Assembly (NCBI GenBank): GCA_012295275.1 | Contig: CM022668.1 | Location: 2,193,989 to 2,257,988 of the forward strand | Direction: 5' to 3' | Origin: Chrysomallon squamiferum | Lineage: Eukaryota > Mollusca > Gastropoda > Neomphalida > Peltospiridae | Length of the DNA: 64,000 bases | Shown: positions 12,311 to 36,358 of the stretch, piece by piece | Layout: each line of letters begins with the position of its first letter | How positions within the stretch are numbered: position 1 is the first letter of the stretch | The notes under the pieces: model-generated | Database searches by the model: none | Seen by the model: the letters and a program-made list of their open reading frames with translations, nothing else | What the model was told of the DNA's origin: nothing | Position numbers and translations under genes: made by a program

Positions 12311-15300
12311 GTAACAGTAATAATATATTAATATTAATAATAATAAACAAGGAATTTATTTTAGGTGTCACTTCAGAAAGGTAAATTTTAATATTTATGT
12401 CTGACATTTTTGTGTTTTTGTTTGCAATGACTCACATGGTACAACAAACTAAATTATTATTATAAAATACACATTATCCTCAAGTTTTAAATTTTATTTT
12501 GTTTATTACTTCTACAAAGAAAAATAAGTCAATAATTTATGACAGCAACAAATTGGCAATATTCATGATTTTTCATAATACTTGTAACTTTTTGTTGCAC
12601 AATTTTATTTGTAAATTTTACAGGGAGGTGTAGAAATTGTTTAAAACTTCTCTTATATTTATTTATTTATTTATTATTTTATGTTTTATTTTTTTTTTTT
12701 TTTTTTTTTGATTTGATTTTAATTATTTTTCACTTTTTGTTGTTGGTTTTTTTTTTTTTTGTGTGTTTTTTTTCCACTGCACTAAATGAACAGTAATATA
12801 CAAAATTATCTGCTTACTGTTTTGTGTTCTTAAATAATGTAATATTTATATTTTTATGATTTCTGTTTCTTTTACTTTTTTTTTTTTTTTTTTTCAATGT
12901 GATGTTGACAGTTCAGTATTCTAGACCCCACGAACTGCTTTTACAGAGGGTTAATGAAATGTCACCATTCACCTCTCTATACAGGCTTTTCATACTACAC
13001 TGACTGCTTCGGTAAATTAAGAGCAAATTATTATCTGTTCAAACTGATAATAATGTTGTTGTTTTTTTATTTATGCTGTGTTTGTCTAGAATGCTAAAAA
13101 GTGGAACCAGAACGTTTGATATTATTAGCACCACGGAGAAACGATCATTCAAGGATATATTTTCATATTTCAACTGTAATTTAGTATTTTTCTAAATCAT
13201 CTAATATAAATAGGGTTTCAACCGAAACGCAGTATTTGTTATTACCTGGAACACAAATGTAAAGAACTAACACTTTAATAGAAACTTAGATAAATCAGTC
13301 ATACAATGTTAACGGTAACAATAACATGGAGCTCGCCATTGTTTTGATTACTTTGTAAATCTCACCCACGCCTCGAGAACCTATATTTCCCTTTCCCTTA
13401 ACTGCAATGCATTTCACAGAGAAATTATTAACCGAAGTCACGGCAATAGCAACAGTAAATACATCATTTCGGTCACTTCAGTGTATTAGGCCAAATTATG
13501 TTTAATTTGACCGGGTATTGTACAGTTATTTTGCATGCAATCGTATTTTTATTTTAATCATATTTGCATAATTAACCTCTCCTTCTTTTACGAAGACAGA
13601 ATGTTATCCTATAGTAAAACATATCAACTCCGCGTACTTGATTGCGCAAGATTTTCTGTTTTGTGAACAGTGGAATACCCTTCAAATTTAGACTGTTAAC
13701 TGCTTCCACCAAACATCACATGAAACAACGTCTATAAGCCATTTCTGGTTTAAAGCCACATTTTTTTCCCAGTCCAAAACGTTTTCACATCATGTTTATG
13801 TGCAAGAACGCAAATTTTTCCACCATGACATTTTCCCCAAATTGAAAATAAGTAATTGCTTGTTTTCATGCTTACTGAGAAAAAAAGACAAAAAAGTGTT
13901 TATTAGAGCTGACAAATTTGGCTGATCATCTTTCATCATAAGAAGGATTTTACTGACGAAAAGAAAACAAAGACAAAATCAGTGATATAAACTATTTATG
14001 TTCGTAATTTCATTCTCTAATTGTTATTTACAAAAATTCACAAATTAGATAAGCACCTTTTGTTAAATGATAATGATAATAGTAGTATTAGTAGTTTTAA
14101 TAGCAACAGTTGTAGTAGTAGTAGTAATAGTAACAGTAGTAGTAATAGTAGTAATACTGGTAATTAAGAAGAAAAATATCAGACATTGAATGAAATAAAG
14201 ATGAAATTTGAAATTTTTGTTCAAAATAGTCTTTAGAAAAATTAATTTTGCAGAATATTTATTTATTTATTTATATATCCTGCCAGTTAATACCACACTA
14301 TCATGTAATTACTTTAAAATAATTCTCATCTGTTTGTCAAATTAATGACAAGAAATGGAAAAATAACAATGAAGTACATCTTTGTTGTATTTTCTTATCT
14401 ACCCACGTTTTGAGAAATGGTTGATTTAAAATAATAACACAAATCTTATAACATCTGAAACACTGAAGGTAAAAAAAAAAAATTAGATATAATAATGACT
14501 TTTTTATCATGATTTTTCCACAATCTGTGATCACAAAACCAAATTTTCAAGTACAATGAAATTTGTAATTCTGCAAAGTGTATATTGCTTTAGACAGTAA
14601 CATAACTGATTTTTCAGTTTTATATATAAATGTTTATGTACAGGTATGTATTAAAATTTAAATTCAGGATTTATTTAAAAACACTTTAAATAAATTCATC
14701 TTTTCTGTTGTATCATTTCTGGGCAGTTTTCAGAAAATATTTCTTTAAGCTAACCAGAATATTTCTAACAATGTAAAAATATATCAGAAAAAGTATTTTA
14801 TGTTTCTCAAAGTTCTTCATCTAACAATACACTGAATTTTTATAAAGGTCAACTTATCATGAATATTCAAATTAAATAAAACTGAAAGTCAGTCATATCT
14901 CATTCGTGAGATTTTAAATTCACATTTTAAAAATGTTAAAGTAAAATTCTACCCCAGATCTGTCTGTAAAGCGAATGTTTTTACAGTCCCTGGTTCAAGT
15001 ACCCAGTGATATCATACAACACTATTACAAAGCACATCTCTTCTACACACACAGACTAAACACCTGTATACATCTCAGTGCAGTTTAATTCATCAAATAA
15101 ATAATTATTAATAATAGGTGTATAATGAAACATGTTCAAACACAAAATAAACATTAAATATAAATAAATACGGTCACAATCAAACTCTCAAACACAAAAA
15201 TAAATACAAAATGTTCATCATTTAGATCATTTTTCTTCACCCTTTTCAAAATTATCATTTTGTTCTCATTTGTTTGTTTGTTTTTTAAATTCATTTAGTT

Positions 15301-16107
15301 TGTTTCAAAGGTTTTTTTTTATTTCCATGTAGGTGAAACCTGTTTAAAAATAACTGGATATTTAAATTTGTTTTAGTCAGTGATGGAAACAGAGGGTAGA
15401 GAGGGACATGACAATCCTGTACATTTTAGTTTCCAGTTTATGTCCAGTTTCTGTTCTTGTATGGAGTCCGATATGTTTATTTAGTAAATATTTTATTACT
15501 TATAAATTGTCAAATATCTGTACATTTCAAACTGGTGTATTTGAGTGAAAATGAGCTTAGTGAAATACTCTAAAAGATAAACAATCCTGAAAACAACCAG
15601 CTTACAGTGCCTGCTCACTCCTTGTTCCCAACCCCAGCCTCACAAACCTACAGCAAACCTCTACATGTTACACCCCATTTCTGTCACTGCTGTTAACAGC
15701 TGTAGCAAACACTGTGTTAAATATCAATAATGAATACACACAACAGCCAGTGTGTGATCTGCGTAAACATTTAAACTATTTTTAAAACACAGGTGATCAC
15801 GTTACCAGCTTTATCACAAAAATAACAACCTCCTCCTCATTAGACTCTAACCTAACTAACATACTAACACATTGTTATATATCCCACAATCCTCTTTGTG
15901 TGAAACAGAGACGTTTAAAGCTAATTTATGATAACAGTTGATTTTAAATTTATACTAAACAAATTGCATTCATTTTGAAATACAGATGGTTTATGAAGAC
16001 AGATACACAATAAAGTAATATGTAAAACAAAAAAAAGTTTTGTAAATTAGCATCAGTATAGGTGGATTTGAAAAAGATGTCTTTGGTTTTATATTAAATT
16101 ATACTAG

Positions 16108-16139
<32 letters not shown>

Positions 16140-16958
16140 TTACTACTACTACTAGTAATAATAATAATAATAGTAATAATAAAATAATAATAATAATAGC
16201 AATAGTAATAATAATAAATAATAATAGCAGTAGTAGTTGTAGTAGTAAACAAATTTAAAAAAAATATATCTATATATATATATGTAGCAGTACACAGAAA
16301 TTTTATCCAAAAATCAATTTAAGTGAAATTTTCAGCAGATGTTGATGATAAAACCAGCTGACAATAACACTACAATGAGTATTAATTGAATATTTGTTTT
16401 CCTTGTTTTCTATTATTTTTATAACTGACTAATGAAGTGTTCATGTTTGGTGAGCAAAACAAACAAAAAACAAAGAAAAAAACAACAACATTAGGGTCAG
16501 TTTTCTAACTCCATGATTTTACCTTCATAACTCAAAAGGCATTAATAATCTGATATCAAATATTTGTTAAACAGATGATGAAAAATATTTATTAATTTAA
16601 TCTTTGTGAAATTGCAATAACTAAGGTGACTTTCAGTAATGAAATTAATCTGGCTAAAGATTATCTGTATAAAATATTTATTAATGAAATCGTTGTGAAA
16701 CTGCAAAATCTGTATTCTGACATCACAAAAAAAAACCCACCCAAAACAAACAAGATACACATGACTGTTAGTACTAAATTAATCTGATTAAATTCTAACT
16801 ATACAAAACGTTCATTTATTTTACAAAGATCACTTTCAGTGGACATACTATTTAATCCAATAAATGATTAATGATAATATTAGCATTATAAATTTATTTA
16901 TCATCTTCAATACAGGGTGTTATAATACACTAGCAAAATAAATATGAAGTGTTAATTA

Positions 16959-17279
16959 TTATGTTACATCATTACATACAAATATATATATAAACTTGTC
17001 TAATACTGTGAAAGCAAACATGAGGTAACAAAGTTTCTGTGGTTCATGTATTAATGTCTGCAGGGTCAGTTTTCTCATCGTTAGCAGCAGTACAACTGCT
17101 TGTTTTGCCTTCTCACTGGTAGACAGAAACTGTTCATTATCGTTTTCTATTTGGGACAGGGTAGATAAAAAGCCAAAATCTTGGATAAAGTAACATCTAC
17201 ATTTTGCTACAAATCTCTGAACATGTTGGAACAGTTTAAATTTTTTGTCATGTATATATCTGTAGATAATGCAGGTCAC
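16959..17279 (-). other. Unrecognised open frame, doubtful
   Basis: A 106-codon frame without an ATG at its beginning. It contains FGFLSTLSQIENDNEQFL and AKQAVVLLLTMRKLTLQTL, which is more protein-like than the surrounding repeat frames. It lies about 1 kb beyond the SLC35F5 stop codon in the transcribed direction. There is no homology I recognise and no convincing splice sites. It may be chance in the 3' flank or a terminal exon of an unknown gene. Confidence 0.15.
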
Positions 17280-18018
17280 TTAGAATAAGTCATGTAATCA
17301 TTCAGATTTTTAATGAAAAAATAAAATAAAATAAGTAAATAAAATAAAATAACACAAAACAAAACAAAACAAAACAAATCAGTTTTATAGGATTTAAATT
17401 GTATGGCAAAACCTAACCATACCTGTTTGCTGAATTATAATTTTATGGTTTTAGAGATAAAATTGCACAAATCTAAAACTGACTTTCACAGAGAAGAATG
17501 ATGACAGTTTAAATGGAATGCATATCACTTACAGAGAGTTTAACAAGAAAGTGTAAAACATTATATCACATAGTGTGAGTGTGTGTGTAAGTATGCAAGC
17601 TTGTGCATTTGTGTAAAATATTACATTAATGCACACACAAACAGACATGTTCACACATAAATAAACATGCATGTTTTCATACATCCATAATCCATATTAA
17701 GTAGATACTCTTTTTTCTTTATCACACATATACACACACATGTGTATGTGTGTGCATGCATGTCTGTATTACTCTAAAAACTTAATGACATTGACTTGAA
17801 GTTAACCAAAAATGTGACAGATGAAAATTCATCATTATTCAAAAACCAGAAACATCAGACTAGTCAGACTCATAAGATAAATATATATATATATATATAC
17901 AATCCATACACATATATACAATATATGCAATACACAAAATATTGTTTTAAATATCATCATCCCTAAGACTAACTGCTTAACTGATTCATTCTCTGAGAAA
18001 TTCTGTATTCTTTTCTTC

Positions 18019-18024
18019 TTTATT
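18019..18024 (-). other. Candidate poly(A) signal of SLC35F5
   Basis: AATAAA on the minus strand about 265 bases after the SLC35F5 stop codon, in a T-rich (plus-strand) context. Confidence 0.4.
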
Positions 18025-18286
18025 TATTTTTAAATCTAAATACTAACAATTCAAAATGTGTTACAAAAACCTGATTATTGTTGTAACGATATGTCATTTG
18101 TTATATGGCACCAATTTACATTCTATAGTGTTGATGTTTTAACAATAAGTATGGTATGTGGTATAGAGGGGGAAAAATAATACTTTGTCAAAATAATATT
18201 TTCAATAATTAGTTTTACGTGGAAATATGGGACTTGAATATGATTATTATATCTGACGTACATAAAATTATTTTTCTGGTAAAACA

Positions 18287-28951
<10,665 letters not shown>

Positions 28952-28967
<16 letters not shown>

Positions 28968-29074
28968 GGCTGCCTCACTTTCTCCTCATCTCCTCAGACA
29001 TCACACACAGTCAACTACTCAACAAGTGAAAAATACATGTAATCATACAGAAATAATCAAATCCAACTATATGA

Positions 29075-29105
<31 letters not shown>

Positions 29106-29106
29106 A

Positions 29107-29180
<74 letters not shown>

Positions 29181-29299
29181 ACTCAGTCCCAGCATGTCTG
29201 CCTCACTTTCTCCTCATCTCCTCAGACATCAGTCAACTACTCAACAAGTGAAAAAAAATAAATGTAATCATACAGAAATAATCAAATCCAACTATATGA

Positions 29300-29320
<21 letters not shown>
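28952..29320. repeat. Tandem duplication spanning the SLC35F5 start codon
   Basis: The block 28952-29095 (actcagtcccagcatg, ctcactttctcctcatctcc, then the shared flank up to a GT run) recurs at 29180-29320 with few changes, about 228 bp away. The copy contains the ATG and the first five codons. (GT)n runs lie between and beyond the copies, to about 29450. Confidence 0.85.
28975..29001 (-). other. Upstream ORF before the SLC35F5 start
   Basis: An eight-codon frame (MSEEMRRK and stop) ends seven bases before the SLC35F5 ATG. The same short frame is preserved in the upstream duplicate copy. Translation is possible only if the 5' UTR includes this segment. Confidence 0.4.
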
Positions 29321-29336
<16 letters not shown>

Positions 29337-29416
29337 TGTGTGTGTGTGTGCGAGTATGTGTGTGTGAGTATGTGTGTGTATGTGTGTGTGTGAGTATGTG
29401 TGTTCATGTGCGTGTA

Positions 29417-29447
<31 letters not shown>

Positions 29448-29564
29448 TTATACACACTTATGTATATGGTTATATGGAAGATCAAAAATGAACATGTTTC
29501 AAATAATAATGAATTCCATGTTTGCAGGATGTTTTACATGTGCATATGTCAGTTAAAAAAAAAA

Positions 29565-29597
<33 letters not shown>

Positions 29598-30180
29598 TAA
29601 TTACTAAATAAATAAGCCATTTCACTTTTTTATTTTGATATTTAAATTATAATGGAGCCAAATTAAACAAAACATTAAAATCATTCATGCAATATGGAAA
29701 CCAAATACACACTAAAAACATCGCTTTAAGGCACAAAAACAAATTTATATATAAATTGCTGAAGTATTCAATGTATTGATTTGATACTATGAATAAATTT
29801 AATAATAATAAACTTTATTATTATTATTATTCAATTTGATTTTAAAATGTGGGCTAGCGAATCCTTATGTATGAGTTACGGTTAAACAAAGACAAATAAT
29901 TATAAACAGAAAGTCATCGTAACGTAATCGTAATGCCAATTTTAATACTGTAAATAATAATAATAGAAATAGTCGATAACACGGACAGCCTGGAAGGAGA
30001 AAACAAGTATGCCGAGAACGCGCTATCATATCAATAACTGTGTAAATAACCTTAATCAGTGAAGAAAACATCTAATAACGTTTTCTATGAAACTTGCCAT
30101 AGTAACAGAAATTAAATAAATAAAATAAACAAATACCCATAATATGATAATCTGATTTACTTGATACAGTAAGCACATCC

Positions 30181-30188
30181 CCGGAAGT
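30181..30188. promoter_or_regulatory. ETS-type site, CCGGAAGT
   Basis: A perfect ETS core with a second GGAAGT about 20 bases on. It lies about 1.2 kb upstream of the SLC35F5 start codon, in a short stretch richer in CpG than its flanks. It may mark the SLC35F5 promoter, with a first non-coding exon between. Confidence 0.35.
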
Positions 30189-30926
30189 CAATCAAAACAG
30201 GAAGTTGTTAGTGTCATACAAAAGGCTATAGATCGGCTACCGTGCTTGTAAAACAGCTATGTGTGCGATAGTCGTGTCGTGTTATATCCAACACAGTTGT
30301 TGTGATACAAAAAGTCCCAAGGCCAAATAAAACCACTGGATACAGTGAACACCAAATTACTAGAAGTCTAGCGTGTTCGTAATGACGAAATCCATCCTTA
30401 TCTCATTAAATGATTAATCACTGAGACGTAATCGGAGAAACTGTAGCGATAATAATGTATTTTAATCTTTATCTTCCAACATACTATTTTACAGGGAGAC
30501 CTGTCGTCACTCACAACACAGTATCATAATAAATAATAAAAATAATAAAAATAAAAAAATAAAAAAATAAAAAATAATAAAATAAAAACTGTTACAAAAG
30601 GTCTGAATTCCGCCATTTTTACTTTTTTTATAACTGGAGTCATGACATCTTCGTATAAAAAGAGGCGTTGAGGAAATCAGTTCGCCATGTAAGCGGAGAG
30701 GCCACAGTTTAAAAATGTCATGACCCAGATATTGTAAAGGTGAAGTATTTTTGATAATATGCTTCGTTATTAATTAAAATACGTGTGCAGAATAAAACAC
30801 ACAACAAATGACACGGTTATGGTTGAAATAAAACGTACATTAACCAGATTGTTAACTGTTCTAAACAAAAGTGTGATTTTAATTCATAATTAACGTTACA
30901 GTGAGATGAAGATTACTTCATTAAGA

Positions 30927-30960
<34 letters not shown>

Positions 30961-33861
30961 TTTTTTTTCAATGTGTATCATTAGAGTTACTAAGTAAATT
31001 CTATGAAGTGACAAATCTTTTAAACTTGTTTTTTGAAGTTTGTTTCTAAAATTACAGCATGTATAAAATACTGTGGTTAAAATATTGTGTAAGTAAAATT
31101 ATCTGTTATCAAAAGTAGTTAACCTGAATTATTTTAAAAGCTTTAAATTTAGGATATTGTTTTAAATATAGATGATACATTTGCGAAAATGTATCTTCAT
31201 TGTTCAGCTACATTAGTAATTAACCAGAAATTATTTGATATTTAAAAAATTAACATTTTAATATTTGACATTTTCTGTTGAAAGTTGTTTTAAGTCAAAT
31301 TACTATTGGATCCTACTTAAAAATGGCTAAATTTACAATGTTTGGCTAATTTCTGTTGTGTTTGTCTTAGTGTCTGTGTGCATGTGCAAAATGAATAGAT
31401 TTATTTTTCTTTCAAATCACATTATTTTATTACTGACAGTTTTCAAACAGCTGCGAATTCACAGATCATTGAATTTTACTGTCTTTTTTATGAATATTTA
31501 AAATCTAATCATTTTGTTGTGTAAACTTTTTCATCATAGCAAACTTGTACTAGTCAAAATCATTCAAGAATCTTCATTGACATAATTCATAGAATGAATA
31601 ATGAAAATCTCTGCTTTCTGTTAATGTAAAAATATTCTGTGTGATTAAACATACCAAGCCATAAAATTTGTTGTTAAAAATAAATAAAAAATAAACAAAA
31701 CTCCACAAACATTTTGATTTCAACTTTATTTTTTTTTTCACTTCCTTCATACAAAAAAGTTTGCATATGTGAGTAAAGAAATGAATCCACTAATTATATA
31801 AAACTCTAAAAAAAAAAAAAAAATAATAATAGTGAATGTAAAAATGGTTGCACAGGAAACCAAATTATGTACTGACCTTCAGAAAGAAATGTTATATGAA
31901 TATCATTCTGTGAACTATGTACATATGTTGTTATATATTCTGTGCATACAACAAAACTTTGATGGAGGACTGCAACTCTGACAATTTTTATACCATTTCT
32001 GTTATTATTATTAGCAGGATTAATATTAGGATTTTAAGTTTTTAAATATTTCTGTAAAACAAAGCAGTGTTAAACATTAAAAGTAAATGAGAAAGTTACA
32101 TTTATGTTTTAAAGTGATTTTGTATATATCTGTTGTAAGATTGGCAAAATTTTCTTAGAAGCAAGAACTTTGATAACACTAAATATACATTTTAATAGGC
32201 TTTACAACAATAACAACAACAACAACAACAATAATAACAATAATAATAATAAAAATTAATAAATAAAAAATAAATAAGAAGAAATAAATATTAATTTGTT
32301 TTTGTAAGGGAGATTTTATTTATTTCTAATTCTTTTCATTTGGCAAAAAAAAAAAAAAAAAAAATAATAATAATAAAAATAAAAATATAATACTAAAACA
32401 AAAAAATAAAAAAGTAGACTTAAAACAGCCCAATCCAGAACTTGTATATGTGTGTATTACTGTGCAACCAAGATTTTATTTTTATTTTGTTTTTATAAAT
32501 ATATATACTATATTAAAGAAATTTCATAACAACAGAATGTAACAATAACAAACCTCATTTTACTTCATAAACAAATGCATCAGGTCAAAGATCACATGCA
32601 TATATTATAATGATTTGCATAAGAGAAAGAAAGATAATAAATATATAAATACAAAAAAAAAAAAAATAAAAAAATATAAAAAATAGAGGCAGATAATATT
32701 ATGGATGGATTTTTAAAATTAATTATGTTTAAAAAAAAAAATGTTTTCTGACTCTACCTTTTCAAATAGTGTGATTTAATTTCTGTAATTTTTGAAAACA
32801 GTTGTCTCATAAATTTAAATAATTTTGATACAATTATTTGAAATTATCCAAACATTATTTTAACACAATTCAAGGCACATGAACTTACAACACACAGGCT
32901 GCTTACATTGAGAGAAATTTGAATTCTAGTCTAAACTGATTCACTATTCTTCTTATTGTTTTATTACTAATGATAAATATTTGCTAATAATAAAGTATAA
33001 AATAATTTGAAGTCAGGAATGGAAGCTGACATTTTCTCTTTTATACATAGAAATGTGAAAAAGTCAATACTGAATGAGTATATGACATTACTGCAATAAA
33101 GAATTCAGTTTATCAGATTTGTTATTAATTTTTTTTTTTTTTTTTTTTCTTAGGTTTTCAGATTTCTCTATAAAATGATGACACAACAAGAAAAATTTCT
33201 TTTTTCATATGACCTCTGAAACTTATTGTTATTTAATTCTTATATTTTTTGCTCTTCATCTGAAAGTAAACAGTAAAAAAAAGGTAGATAAAACATATTT
33301 AGATCAACAGGTAACATCATTAAAGGTACAGAACTCACTGAAACAAACAGATTTTAAAATTATACAATTTACAACAGTCTGTGTATTTATCAGTAGATTT
33401 AGAAATATTTATCATTTTAAATATTATGTTTAATAAAATGGTAACATTAAATATCTTTAAAATACTTTTTATTGAAAACCAGATTTTAAACTGCATTTGA
33501 TTAACACTCAAGTTTGAAAAATTATTTTTAAACAGGAGTAAACATCAGTTAAGATTTGAAACTAATTATTTAACTTCTATTCTTCTGTAAATAAAACAGT
33601 TCCTTTTAATTCTTATGAAGAAAAACAAATTAAAAAAACAACAGCTAATAGTATTAACATACTGTTAGATTTTGTAACATTTAACTAAAATTATAGTCAA
33701 CATTTATATATATATATAAATGCAGCAAATAAAATAATATCTTTAACATAATTTGCAATGTTTTGCAAAATTAAATTTATAATAAAACAGATTAAATCCA
33801 TACGGTTTAGCATAAATTTATTTGTCTTGTTAACATATATGTATATGTACATATATATATA

Positions 33862-33867
<6 letters not shown>

Positions 33868-33917
<50 letters not shown>
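33868..33917. repeat. (AAT)n microsatellite
   Basis: Perfect trinucleotide run in the intergenic region. Confidence 0.95.
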
Positions 33918-33920
<3 letters not shown>

Positions 33921-36231
33921 CAATACAAAACAAACAAAAGAAAAAGAAGAAAAAACCCAGATAAAATAAAATAAAATAAATCTTTGTAATGTTTAACAGA
34001 AATTAATTAATTTGTAACATTTCTCTAATATATATATTTTATTTTAGCCAATGACCTTGACCCCTGTCACATGTCAAATATTTCAGTTGACATGCACAGC
34101 CGTATATGATGGACACAGAGATATTATTACACACGAGAGGTAAGACATTGCACAGTGATGTACAGCATTAGAATCAGCGACAGCCCAGTGAATCACACAG
34201 AAACATGTTCTATGTACATCATGAATTACCTGTACAGATCATACAATCAGAACTCATTTTGAAGTAAACACAGATTTAGGTAAAAAAAATCAAAAAAAAA
34301 ATCAGAATTATACTGATTGAATTAACTGCAGAATTAGATAAAAAAAAAAAAAAATTAATCAAAATTATACTGATTATAAAAGAATTTATCAAGAGAAGTA
34401 GTCCTGTTATCAATTATCTATACAGACTGAAATAAAAATCAGAAGAACTTCTGATACAAAGTTAATTATGTTGAAAGTACAAGTCCATATTCTGATGATT
34501 CATATAAACTATTACAAAAACTTGAACACTGATATAATGAAATGTTTATCAGAACAAAGAATCCCAGCTATAAATACATTCTGATACAATAGTGATGAAT
34601 GATATAAAAAAATCATAATTCTGATTTAATAAGGCCTTGTTCGTTTATCACAAAACTTGTAAACAAAATGCATCATTATAACCAGTTTCCCACAATTCCA
34701 AAGACTATCCCATAATGCATTGCTGTCCTTGCAAAATAAAAATGTTCACAAATTGGCTCTTTTATTTGCATCACTGAAATTATGACTTCCATGAAGAAAA
34801 TATTTTTAATTTACAGTTTATAAAGTATTTAAATAAAATACAATACATACAAAAATTTAAATTCTAAATTAATTCTGATGCAGTAATAAATGATAATTGC
34901 ATATCAGAACACACTGTGATAAAATTGTGAAATTATGATCTCAAATCAGAAAATATTTTTAGATTTTAAAATGACAATGTATTTAAAAATCTAAATACAA
35001 TTTTAATTAATTAAGTCAACACTTTATAATGTGATAGTAGTAAATGAAAATAAAGAAAAGTAAAAAAAAGTAATAACAAATTTTGAAAAGTTAATATAAA
35101 TAATCATGTTGTGAATTATGAGAAATAATTTCTAGAAACAAGAACACAGGATATTCTGAGAAATTTAATTTAACCCAGAATCAAATTATAGAAAATATTC
35201 AGAAATAAAGATTAAATACAGGATATATTCTATGAATTTAAATTTTTTCTGTCAGAATGTTGCCAAAGTTAACTGGAATATGTATTCTTAGAATTTAAAT
35301 GTAAAGTTGTAAATCTGAATGTAATCCTGGAATTAAACCAAAATATTATAGAATTTAAGTTTATTTTGTTGAACATTTGAATTTTAATGGTAAACCATGT
35401 TATACATGTGTAAATATGTATTCTCAGAACATTAGACTGAAAATTAGAATGTTCCTAGAATTTTCAATTCTAAATCAGAATATATTCCTGAAACTGCTGT
35501 CACTCAACATAATCTGCAAATTATTTCTGTCAGTAAATTTATTAAAACAAAATCAAAATGTTTAATTTATAATGTTTCACGTTCTCTGTCTTTTCCTCTT
35601 GTTTAATATTTCAATAAAATCAAATCAGTACAAAAATCAGTTAACACTTTGATATCACAGGAACCGTAACTCTGCTATTGATAAAATAACAAATCTAAGG
35701 ATTCTATCAACAGCAGTAGGGTCATCAAGAGCCAGGTAAAAACTTCAGATCAAAGTCTGCACTGGTAAACGATGCTATAAAAATGGCCCAATTCAAAATA
35801 TGTAAATAATATGCTGTTTTTATTATTTTTTTATTTTCTTAACAAAAATTATTATAAATGTTTAAGGCACAGTTAACAATTATCACAAATTAACTGCAGA
35901 AGTAAGATGCCTGTTAAAATTGTAAATAAAAATATTTTCTATGTATTCAACATCAACAACATTTTCAGTGTACAGGTATGTTTTTATATATTATGCATGA
36001 AGCAGTAATTATGCATGTATTTCGAATACCTAAAAGAAAATATTGAAAACAAAGTATAATTTCAGTCTTAAAAGACAAGTAGTCACTATGCATTTCACAA
36101 ACAGATTAAAGTGGGGGACAATATATTTGGTTCTCTCCCCCAACCTATTTTTCAGTATCATTGTATTCAGAAGTTAGATTCAGCAGTTTAAAATATCACA
36201 GTACATACAGACCACCAATTACACACACTGG

Positions 36232-36358
36232 TTATCTCCCTTTTAACAGTTTTAGTTATCTCCCTTCTTAATGCAGAAGTAATGAATTCCTGTTTTTGTA
36301 AATAATAATTATAATGATGAATTCCTGTTTTTGTAAATTTGTTTAATTTATCTCCCTT
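36232..36358. repeat. Three TTATCTCCCTT motifs
   Basis: The 11-mer TTATCTCCCTT (reverse AAGGGAGATAA) occurs at 36232, 36256 and 36348 in otherwise non-repetitive AT-rich DNA. Related GGGAGATAA forms occur at about 46580 and in the 47.7-48.0 kb array. Confidence 0.7.

Larger units (their letters stand above)
11776..18286. other. Intergenic region / SLC35F5 3' flank, no gene recognised
   Basis: AT-rich sequence with (ATA)n at 12262-12312, poly(T) runs near 12690, 12750 and 12880, a (TAG)n-type tract at 14075-14160 and a (TAC)n/(AAT)n compound at 16105-16250. A slightly more CpG-containing stretch at about 13300-13750 could hold upstream sequence or a non-coding exon of the methyltransferase, but nothing decisive is seen. 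Confidence 0.5.

Noticed and set aside
16959-17279. A possible protein-coding exon of an unknown gene.
   Set aside because: No ATG, no convincing splice sites and no recognised family; kept only as a low-confidence open frame.
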